DNA of 64,000 nt from Rhizobium sp. NFR03 (lineage in GTDB: Bacteria > Pseudomonadota > Alphaproteobacteria > Rhizobiales > Rhizobiaceae), in contig NZ_FOGR01000002.1 of NCBI RefSeq assembly GCF_900111275.1, forward strand, positions 496,001 to 560,000. Reading direction: 5' to 3'. Both the position numbers and the translations under genes were made by a program. The notes under the pieces were generated by a model. It had not been told where the DNA came from. It was given only the letters and a program-made list of their open reading frames with translations, and ran no database searches. Below, piece by piece: positions 10,031 through 17,147 of the stretch. Each line of letters opens with the position of its first letter. Positions within the stretch are counted from its first letter, which is position 1.

Positions 10031-13000
10031 ATGAACGGATCGCGATCAAATCCTCCCCGGATGGGCATGCCGGCCGACGAGCGTCCTGACGTTCGCCACG
10101 GCGAGCGCTCCTCGCTGGAAGCTCTCAACCGTACCATCGAGGGACTGGAGGCCCGTATCGAAGGCCTGATCGCCCCCGCCAAGCGCGAAGCCCGTCCGCC
10201 GGAAGCAACCGCTGTACAGCCTCGGGCCGATGCCCGTCCTGTCGCTGCCGAACGTCCCGTTTCCCGTGCCGACGCCATTTCCGAAATCCTGCAGCGCCAG
10301 CGCGCGCTGAGCGCCACCCGTCTGGAAAAGGCGACCGAGCGCCATCAGATCCAGACGCGTGCGCCCTCGACGCCAGCAACGGTCCCGGCCCCTGCCAACC
10401 GCTCGCCCGAGCGCTACGTCATGCCCGCCTATGACGAGCGCCAGCCGCGGCGCTCTCTGGATTACGACCGTGCTTCACGGGTCGCCGCCGAGCCGGTACG
10501 CTCCATTCCGCGTCCCGTTCCGCAGGCAGCACCTGCTGCCATGTCGGATGCAGCTGTCCGCGACATCGCCAATGCGCTGGTCGGCCTCCGCCAAGACCTG
10601 AAGCGCGATATCGAGCAGGGCCTCTCCCGCGAAATGTCGTCGCTGCGCAGCGAGATGCATGGTATCGCCGCTGCCGCCACGCAGGGTGATGCGCTTGCGC
10701 AGGACATCCGTCAGGACCTGCAACGCCTGTCGCTGTCGCTGGCCGATCTAGGCCGCCAGCCGACGACCTCCGAAAGCGATGCCCTGCGGGCCGATCTCGA
10801 AGAGATGCGCGCCATGATCGACGGTCTCGCCCGCGAGGACAGCGTGCGCCGCATCGAGAGCCGCTGGACCGGCGTCGAGGATCGGCTGAACGTGTTCGAT
10901 GCCGCGCGTGATGACGAGCTCGTTGCGCTGGCCTACCGGCTCGACGAGATCAAGTCGCAGCTCGGCACCATGAACAATGGCCCGGCGCTCTACGCGCTGG
11001 AGGACAAGCTCGTGGCCGTCGCCCAGGCCATCGACCTCATCGGTCGGCACATGCAGCCCGACGACCGGCGCTTCCAGGAGCAGTTCGCCGATCTCGACGC
11101 GCGTCTGGACGAAATCAGCCGTGCCATCGTCGCGAGCGGGCGCACCGCATCGACCTCCGACAGCCCGGGCGTCACCCGTGTCGAAAGCCGGCTCGTAGAC
11201 CTCTCGCGCCAGATCGACGATCTCGCCTATCCCGCCGACAATGGCCTTGCTGCCCGTATCGAAGCGCTCTCCGCTCGTGTCGAGGATCTGGTCAATGCGG
11301 AAGCGGCTGCCCGCCTCGAAGAGCGGCTGGACCATCTCTCCGCCATGATGGAGCGCGCTGAACGCGCCTCCGCACAGCCGGACCTGAGCGGTCACCTCGC
11401 CGAAATTTCCGCCAAGATCGACGCGCTCGATACCGGCGATGTCAGCGATACGCTCGCCCGCCGCTTCGACGATCTCGCCCGTCGCATCGATGGCCTCGAT
11501 AGCCCGGTACCGATGGTCGACGATCGCTTCCTGCGGCTGGAAGACCAGCTGTCGGGCATCGCCCAGCGTCTCGACGAGACGCATGCCGCTCCCTATGACG
11601 ATGGCCAGGTGCTGCGCAGCCTGCAGGATCAGATCGCCAATCTTTCCTTTCTCATCAGCGAGCCGCGCGAGGCCGCACCCAGCGTGCCCGCCGACGTGGA
11701 GGGCCGTATGAATGCGCTGGAGGATTACCTTGCCTCCAGCGACGAATACATCATCGAGGCTGCCCGTCAGGCTGCCGAAGCCGTGATGGAAGCCTATACG
11801 CGCAACGGCATGACGCAGTCGGCATCCCCGGCCGTTGCGGATATCGCCGCCATCTCGGCGCTTGCCGACGATCTGAAGACGCTGGAGGACCTGAGCCGGT
11901 CGAGCGACGAGCGAACCGCCCGTACCTTCGAGGCGCTGCACGAGACGCTCGTGCACATTGCCGACAAGCTGGAGCGCATCGAGGAGCGTGCCACCGCGCC
12001 CATGCTGCGCGATGAACCGGCTCCCGCCTTCGGACGTCGTGACACGGCGGCACCGATGCCGCGTGCCGAAACGCCCGCCTTTCTGGAGCGTGAAGACGTC
12101 GGCAACAGCTATGACGACCTGACGCGCAACATGCGCGCCACCGTCGCGATGCCGGCCGATCTGACGGCCCGTTCGCTCATGGAGCGGGATGAGCGGGTGT
12201 CCGAGGATGCCGACCTGGACGCGCACCGTTTCGACGATGCGGACATCCGTGAGCCCGCAGCAGCAGCCCATGTCGATACACCCGCCGCCCGCACCGGCCT
12301 TTTCTCCGGCCTCGCCAGCCGCTTTTCGCCAAAGCGCGGCAAGCCGGCGGCTCCCGTCGAGCGCCAGTTCGTCGAGCCGACGCCTTCCATCGATGCGCTC
12401 GAAACCATCAATCCCGATGCTGCCAATCAGCTGCTGGAGCCGGGCTCCGGTACGCCGGATGTCAAGAAGATCCTGGAGCGCGTGCGCGCCGGGCAGGCGG
12501 CGCGGCCCACTGTTTCCGGAGACGGCGACAAGTCGGATTTCATCGCCGCGGCGCGCCGTGCGGCCCAGCAGGCAGCCCAGGAAGTGGACACCGGCAACCG
12601 TTCGGCCTCGCGTCCCGGTGCAGCCCCGGGCGCGCTTGCCCGTCATCGCCGTCCGATCCTCATGGCCGTCGGCGCGGTGCTGCTTGCCATCCTCTCCTAT
12701 CCGCTCGTCAGCACGCTGATGAAGCACGAGCAGGCAACTGCGCCGGTCACGTCCATCGAGACGCCAGCCACGATGGAAACGGCGCCGGCCGATGTCGCAC
12801 CGGAAACGTCCTCCGGGTCGGCGCCGACGCTCGCAGCGCCCTCGGGGGAACCTGCGCCGCAGGCGGCGGACGATGGTGTCGCGCCGCTGAGTTCGCTCCA
12901 GCCGCAAAGCGACGCAGCCGCCGGCGAAAGCGCTGCGGCATCGCAAGCCGAGACACAGGTGACGACACCGGCCGCCGAAAATGCTCCGGCTGAAGCCCCC

Positions 13001-13900
13001 GTTGCCCAGGCTTCTGCTCCAGAAGCACCTGCGGCTGCAGCTCCCGTGAACGTGCCCGCCGAAATCGTGCCAGCGGCCCTTGCCGATGCAGCCCGTGCCG
13101 GCGATCCCAAGGCCTACTTCGAAATCGGCGCCGTTTACACCGAGGGTCGCGGCGTGAAGGCCGACTTCGCCAAAGCCGCCGAATGGTACCAGCGCGCGGC
13201 GGATGCCGGCGTGGTTCCCGCGCAATACCGCCTCGGCAGCCTCTACGAAAAGGGCACCGGCGTTCCCCGTGATCCCGCCAGAGCCCGCGCGCTCTATCAG
13301 CAGGCTGCCGAAAGCGGCAATGCCAATGCCATGCACAACCTTGCGGTCATGCTGGCAAGCGGCAACGGCGCCAATCCCGACTTTACGCTCGCCAGCATGT
13401 GGTTTGCGAAGGCCGCCGATCTCGGTCTGCGCGACAGCCAGTTCAACCTCGCCATCCTCTATGCCCGCGGCAACGGCGTCGCGAAGGATCTCCTGGAATC
13501 CTACAAGTGGTTCTCGGTTGCGGCAGCCGATGGCGATACGGATGCGGCGCAGAAGCGCGATCAGGTCGAAAAGGAACTGTCTGCCGAGCAGCTGACGGCG
13601 GCAAAGACCAAGGTTGCCGCCTGGAAGCCGGCGACGCTCGACCCGAAGGGCAACGACACGACCATCCCGGACACCTGGGTCGGCAAGGGCACCAAGACGT
13701 CCTCCGTCGATATGAAGAAGGCCGTGCGCAACATCCAGGCCATTCTCAACAATAATGGCTTCGATGCCGGCACGCCGGACGGCGAACTCGGCGCCAAGAC
13801 GGTGAACGCCATCAAGGCCTTCCAGACCTCGATCGGCCAGGAGCCGAACGGTCGCATCACCGACGCGCTCGTCAAGGAACTGCTGAAGCGCAACGGTTGA
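10031..13900 (+). CDS. podJ: Polar localisation / peptidoglycan-binding protein PodJ
   Basis: 1289 residues from the ATG at 10031. Order: a long charged cytoplasmic half (about 1-860) with extended coiled-coil heptads; one transmembrane helix (about 874-897); an Ala/Pro/Glu-rich periplasmic linker; three to four Sel1-like repeats (about 1019-1184, with repeated G.GV..D...A..WY patterns); and a C-terminal peptidoglycan-binding domain (about 1227-1289). This is the architecture of PodJ, the polar scaffold that controls cell-cycle-linked pole maturation in Caulobacter, Agrobacterium and Sinorhizobium. The neighbouring acyl-CoA dehydrogenase matches the gene order I recall around S. meliloti podJ1 (SMc02230). 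Confidence 0.85.
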   Translation: MNGSRSNPPRMGMPADERPDVRHGERSSLEALNRTIEGLEARIEGLIAPAKREARPPEATAVQPRADARPVAAERPVSRADAISEILQRQRALSATRLEKATERHQIQTRAPSTPATVPAPANRSPERYVMPAYDERQPRRSLDYDRASRVAAEPVRSIPRPVPQAAPAAMSDAAVRDIANALVGLRQDLKRDIEQGLSREMSSLRSEMHGIAAAATQGDALAQDIRQDLQRLSLSLADLGRQPTTSESDALRADLEEMRAMIDGLAREDSVRRIESRWTGVEDRLNVFDAARDDELVALAYRLDEIKSQLGTMNNGPALYALEDKLVAVAQAIDLIGRHMQPDDRRFQEQFADLDARLDEISRAIVASGRTASTSDSPGVTRVESRLVDLSRQIDDLAYPADNGLAARIEALSARVEDLVNAEAAARLEERLDHLSAMMERAERASAQPDLSGHLAEISAKIDALDTGDVSDTLARRFDDLARRIDGLDSPVPMVDDRFLRLEDQLSGIAQRLDETHAAPYDDGQVLRSLQDQIANLSFLISEPREAAPSVPADVEGRMNALEDYLASSDEYIIEAARQAAEAVMEAYTRNGMTQSASPAVADIAAISALADDLKTLEDLSRSSDERTARTFEALHETLVHIADKLERIEERATAPMLRDEPAPAFGRRDTAAPMPRAETPAFLEREDVGNSYDDLTRNMRATVAMPADLTARSLMERDERVSEDADLDAHRFDDADIREPAAAAHVDTPAARTGLFSGLASRFSPKRGKPAAPVERQFVEPTPSIDALETINPDAANQLLEPGSGTPDVKKILERVRAGQAARPTVSGDGDKSDFIAAARRAAQQAAQEVDTGNRSASRPGAAPGALARHRRPILMAVGAVLLAILSYPLVSTLMKHEQATAPVTSIETPATMETAPADVAPETSSGSAPTLAAPSGEPAPQAADDGVAPLSSLQPQSDAAAGESAAASQAETQVTTPAAENAPAEAPVAQASAPEAPAAAAPVNVPAEIVPAALADAARAGDPKAYFEIGAVYTEGRGVKADFAKAAEWYQRAADAGVVPAQYRLGSLYEKGTGVPRDPARARALYQQAAESGNANAMHNLAVMLASGNGANPDFTLASMWFAKAADLGLRDSQFNLAILYARGNGVAKDLLESYKWFSVAAADGDTDAAQKRDQVEKELSAEQLTAAKTKVAAWKPATLDPKGNDTTIPDTWVGKGTKTSSVDMKKAVRNIQAILNNNGFDAGTPDGELGAKTVNAIKAFQTSIGQEPNGRITDALVKELLKRNG

Positions 13901-13917
13901 TGACATCGTGACGCAAT

Positions 13918-13941
13918 CGGACGCGCATGTCGCCGCGTCCG
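13918..13941 (+). terminator. Hairpin after podJ, possible weak terminator
   Basis: Perfect 8-bp stem CGGACGCG (13918-13925) / CGCGTCCG (13934-13941) with an 8-nt loop, 17 bp after the podJ stop. No T-tract follows, so termination may be weak, or the hairpin may only protect the 3' end. Confidence 0.4.
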
Positions 13942-14094
13942 GGACGAGGGTCCAGAAAACCGGATGTCGTTTAGACATTATGCAGCAGCCGGGTGCATAC
14001 TGAGGCAAAGGGCGCGCTATCCGAAAGGATCACGCTGCCTCATTTCGGCGCGTCCGTCAGGTGCGCTGTTCTGTTCGACGCTTGAGGTCCGGCC

Positions 14095-15021
14095 GTGACG
14101 ATCTACCTGCCCATTGCGGAACTGTCGGTGAACGTGCTGATCATCCTCGGCATGGGGGCCGCCGTCGGCTTTCTCTCCGGCATGTTCGGTGTCGGTGGCG
14201 GGTTCCTCATCACGCCGCTTCTGATCTTCTACAATATTCCGCCGGTCGTCGCCGTTGCCACCGGCGCAAACCAGGTCGTCGCCTCCTCCATCTCCGGCGC
14301 CATCACCCACTTCCGCCGGGGCACCATCGATATCAAGCTCGGCACGGTGCTGCTGCTCGGGGGTCTTGCAGGGGCGACGCTCGGTATCTGGATCTTTGCC
14401 GCCCTGCGCCGTATCGGTCAGCTCGATCTGGTGATCTCCCTTGCCTATGTGCTGCTGCTTGGCTCCGTCGGCTCGCTGATGCTGGCCGAGAGCATCAATG
14501 CGCTGCGGCGCGCCAAGCGCAACGAGGCCATGCCGCTGCGCCGTCCCGGCCATCACGGCTGGATCCACCGGCTGCCGCTGAAGGTGCGGTTCAAGAAGTC
14601 GAAAATCTATCTCAGCGTCATTCCGGTCGCAGGGCTTGGCTTCTGCATCGGCATTCTCACCTCCGTCATGGGGGTCGGCGGCGGGTTCATCATGGTGCCC
14701 GCCATGATCTATCTCCTGCGCATCCCGACCAATGTCGTCGTAGGCACGTCGCTGTTCCAGATCATCTTCGTCTCTGCCTACACCGTCATCGTCCAGGCGA
14801 CGGCCAACTACACGGTCGATATCGTGCTCGCCTTCGTGCTGATGATCGCCGGCGTCATCGGGGCGCAATATGGCGTGCGCGTCGGGCAGAAGCTGCGCGG
14901 CGAGCAATTGCGGGCGCTGCTGGCCCTTCTGGTGCTCGCGGTCGGCATCCGGCTTGCAGTCGAACTCGTGCTGCCGCCCGCGGACATTTATTCGGTTATC
15001 TCGTCGGGGTCCGGCTTCTGA
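14095..15021 (+). CDS. TSUP (TauE/SafE) family sulfite/anion exporter-like permease
   Basis: 308 residues with about eight transmembrane helices and the internal duplication typical of TauE/SafE proteins: two similar glycine-rich motifs, GMFGVGGGFLITP near residue 40 and MGVGGGFIMVPA near residue 195. The family moves sulfur-containing or carboxylate anions across the inner membrane; the substrate here is unknown. The GTG at 14095 is used, with TTGAGG upstream; it is the first start of the hydrophobic frame. Its stop overlaps the start of the next gene (TGATG), so the two are translationally coupled. Confidence 0.88.
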   Translation: MTIYLPIAELSVNVLIILGMGAAVGFLSGMFGVGGGFLITPLLIFYNIPPVVAVATGANQVVASSISGAITHFRRGTIDIKLGTVLLLGGLAGATLGIWIFAALRRIGQLDLVISLAYVLLLGSVGSLMLAESINALRRAKRNEAMPLRRPGHHGWIHRLPLKVRFKKSKIYLSVIPVAGLGFCIGILTSVMGVGGGFIMVPAMIYLLRIPTNVVVGTSLFQIIFVSAYTVIVQATANYTVDIVLAFVLMIAGVIGAQYGVRVGQKLRGEQLRALLALLVLAVGIRLAVELVLPPADIYSVISSGSGF

Positions 15022-15821
15022 TGCCCCGTCTTGTACCCAGCCTTTTCGCAATCGTCCTCACGGCTCTGGCTCTCTCGTCCCCGGCGATCGCACAGACAGG
15101 CAGCGAGGAGTTCACCGAAAAGCTGGATATCGGCATTTCAACCGACGAGATCGCTATCACCTCGGACTTCCGCGGCGCCGACCTCACGATCTTCGGCGCG
15201 ATCGACGGTTTTGCGCCGGATCTTCTGGCGCAGGGCAAATACAACATCGTGGTCTCGCTGGAAGGCCCGAAGGAAAGTGCGACCGTACGCAAGAAGCGCC
15301 GCGTCTTCGGCATCTGGGTCAACACGCAGTCGATGACCTTCGAACTCGTGCCGGAATCCTACTCGCTCTCGAGCACCCGGGACATCGACGACATCGCGCC
15401 GCCCAACGAGATGAACAATATGGGCATCGGCGTCGCACATATGACGCTAAGCCCGATCGGCTATATCGGAGACGGCAGCAGCGTCACCGAGTTTCGCAGC
15501 GCCTTCCGGCGTCTTCGTGAATCAAGCGGCGTCTATCAGCGCGATCCCGGCGGGGTGCAGTTCATCTCCGCCAGCCTGTTCAAGGCCTCCGTGCGCCTGC
15601 CGGCTGATGTGCCCAACGGCGTCCATGTGGTGCGCGCCTACCTCTTCCGCGACGGCGTGTTCGTCGCTGCCAAGGCCTTGCCGCTCCGGGTGATCAAGAC
15701 GGGCCTCGAAGCCGCCATCACGGAAGCCGCCCACAAGCACCCCTTCTTCTACGGCCTCTTCGCCGTCCTCCTTGCCGTCGTCACCGGCTGGGCCGCCAGC
15801 GTCGCCTTCCGACGCGATTAA
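15021..15821 (+). CDS. TIGR02186-family exported membrane protein, partner of the TSUP permease
   Basis: 266 residues. Signal peptide (about 1-24, ending AIAQ), a periplasmic beta-rich domain (about 30-230) and one C-terminal transmembrane helix (about 240-260) ending in a short Arg-rich tail. This matches the uncharacterised TIGR02186 family, which I recall as habitually adjacent to TauE/SafE-type permeases. The one-base overlap with the permease stop supports a joint function, for example a periplasmic subunit. The 3' end of the gene lies in a 30-bp tandem duplication (see 15801-15861). Confidence 0.82.
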   Translation: MPRLVPSLFAIVLTALALSSPAIAQTGSEEFTEKLDIGISTDEIAITSDFRGADLTIFGAIDGFAPDLLAQGKYNIVVSLEGPKESATVRKKRRVFGIWVNTQSMTFELVPESYSLSSTRDIDDIAPPNEMNNMGIGVAHMTLSPIGYIGDGSSVTEFRSAFRRLRESSGVYQRDPGGVQFISASLFKASVRLPADVPNGVHVVRAYLFRDGVFVAAKALPLRVIKTGLEAAITEAAHKHPFFYGLFAVLLAVVTGWAASVAFRRD

Positions 15822-15879
15822 GAAATAACCGTCGCCTTCCGACGCGATTGAGGAAATAGCCGTCGCGTCCCGACGTGAC
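15801..15879. repeat. Tandem duplication of the 3' end of the TIGR02186 gene
   Basis: Copy 1 (15801-15830) and copy 2 (15831-15861) share their first 19 bases exactly (GTCGCCTTCCGACGCGATT) and differ by a few bases after that; a shorter, degenerate third copy begins at 15862. Copy 1 encodes the last residues VAFRRD and the TAA stop; copy 2 would encode the same tail with a TGA. Confidence 0.85.
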
Positions 15880-15963
15880 GCGTCACGACCTTCGGCACGG
15901 ACCGGTTCCACAGACAGCGATTCTGCCCTATGTCGTCGGGAAACATCTCAAGGACCAACTGTC

Positions 15964-16200
15964 ATGAAGCCGATCTTCGTCCAGCTCCAATGCGCCCCCG
16001 GCAAGACCTACGAGGTCGCCGACGCGATCTATCGCAAGGAAATCGTCTCGGAAATGTACTCCACCTCAGGCGATTACGACCTGATCATCAAGGTCTATAT
16101 CGAAGAAGGCCAGGACATCGGCAAGTTCATCAACGACCACATCGCCACTGTCCCGGGCATCACCCGCTCGCTGACGACGCTGACGTTCAACGCGTTTTAA
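15964..16200 (+). CDS. Stand-alone Lrp/AsnC ligand-binding (RAM) domain protein
   Basis: 78 residues that correspond only to the C-terminal effector-binding domain of Lrp/AsnC regulators: a beta-alpha-beta-beta-alpha-beta pattern with SGDYDLIIKV in the middle and a final TLTFNAF strand. There is no helix-turn-helix. Such small proteins form the same decameric or dimeric ring as Lrp and may bind amino acids or mix with full-length Lrp proteins. The ATG at 15964 follows AAGGACCAACTGTC. It is monocistronic, followed by a palindromic repeat element. Confidence 0.88.
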   Translation: MKPIFVQLQCAPGKTYEVADAIYRKEIVSEMYSTSGDYDLIIKVYIEEGQDIGKFINDHIATVPGITRSLTTLTFNAF

Positions 16201-16211
16201 ACAGGACCCGG

Positions 16212-16374
16212 AGCAGCCCCTCATCTGCCTGCCGGCATCTTCTCCCCGTTTTGACGGGGAGAAGAGACGCGTGGCACCGTTCAATCTGATGTTTGTTGGT
16301 GGCGCAAAAGGTGCAACGTGTCCCTTCTCCCCGCACGCGGGGAGAAGGTGGCGGCAGCCGGATGAGGGGCTGCT
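16212..16374. repeat. RIME-like palindromic intergenic repeat
   Basis: A roughly 163-bp element with near-perfect inverted ends: AGCAGCCCCTCATC at 16212 and GATGAGGGGCTGCT ending at 16374. Inside are two hairpins: CTTCTCCCCG (16239-16248) / CGGGGAGAAG (16255-16264), and a perfect 12-bp stem CCTTCTCCCCGC (16323-16334) / GCGGGGAGAAGG (16337-16348). This is the look of the RIME/palindromic repeats spread through Rhizobiales genomes. It sits between the convergent Lrp-like and pdeM genes and may terminate both. Confidence 0.85.
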
Positions 16375-16398
16375 ACACCCGCTGCGCACAAACCCAAC

Positions 16399-17127
16399 TC
16401 ACCCCCGCAAATTCGCAAACCGTACCGAATAGATCCGGTCCCGGCCGAGCATGTGGGCGGTGAGTCTCGTCTGGTCGAACAGACGGCAGATGTTGGGATG
16501 GGCGAGGTCCATGCCGCCGGTGGTGACGCCGAAGGCGGGCATGACGAGGCGGGCGCCGTCGGTCGCAAAGCAGGCGCGACGGACCGATTTTTCGCGGCGA
16601 CGGACGATGGCGGCGGGGTGAAGATGGCCGGCGATTTCGCCGGGAACGGCTTCGAGGCTCGGTTCATGCCGGAAGATGAGGCCATTCAGCCGCAATTCGT
16701 CGAGAGACGTGCCGGGCAGGGTTGCTGCGCCATCCGGGTCGTGATTCCCGTTGATCCAGATCCATTCACGGCCCCGCGCCATATCGACGATCATCTGGCG
16801 GAACATCTCGGGCATGAGGGCGGATCCCACGCGATCGTGGAAATTGTCGCCGAGGCTGATGACGGTCTTCGGGTTGTGACGGGCGATGATGGCCTGAAGG
16901 ATCTTCAGCGTCGACAGCGTGTCGTAGGGCGGCAGCATCATGCCGCGCCGGGCGAAGGCGGAGCCCTTTTCAAGATGCAGGTCGGAGACGACGAGCACGT
17001 CGTGGTCCGGCAGATGCAGACCGCCCAGCGGATCGCAGACGGCTGCCACGCCGTTGATCGCGATGCGCTCGGAGAGGGCTGGATAGGCATCGGCCGCGGT
17101 GCGGCTGGCATGGTAGAGGCGGTGCAT
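16399..17127 (-). CDS. pdeM: Ligase-associated DNA damage response endonuclease PdeM
   Basis: 242 residues of calcineurin-like metallophosphoesterase fold. All metal-binding motifs are visible: DLHLEKG, GDNFHD, NGNHD and GHLHP. It matches the ligase-associated endonuclease PdeM family, which usually occurs with an ATP-dependent DNA ligase, an exonuclease and a DEXH helicase. Only the helicase is next to it here, upstream on the same strand with a 20-bp gap. The ATG at 17127 has a poor ribosome site, which suggests coupled translation from the helicase. Confidence 0.88.
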   Translation of the reverse strand: MHRLYHASRTAADAYPALSERIAINGVAAVCDPLGGLHLPDHDVLVVSDLHLEKGSAFARRGMMLPPYDTLSTLKILQAIIARHNPKTVISLGDNFHDRVGSALMPEMFRQMIVDMARGREWIWINGNHDPDGAATLPGTSLDELRLNGLIFRHEPSLEAVPGEIAGHLHPAAIVRRREKSVRRACFATDGARLVMPAFGVTTGGMDLAHPNICRLFDQTRLTAHMLGRDRIYSVRFANLRG

Positions 17128-17147
17128 CAGGGCGTCATTCCTGCCGG

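Noticed and set aside
10748-14008. 1086-residue minus-strand open frame opposite podJ
   Set aside because: High-GC codon shadow of the PodJ frame; no motifs, no ribosome site, unusual composition.
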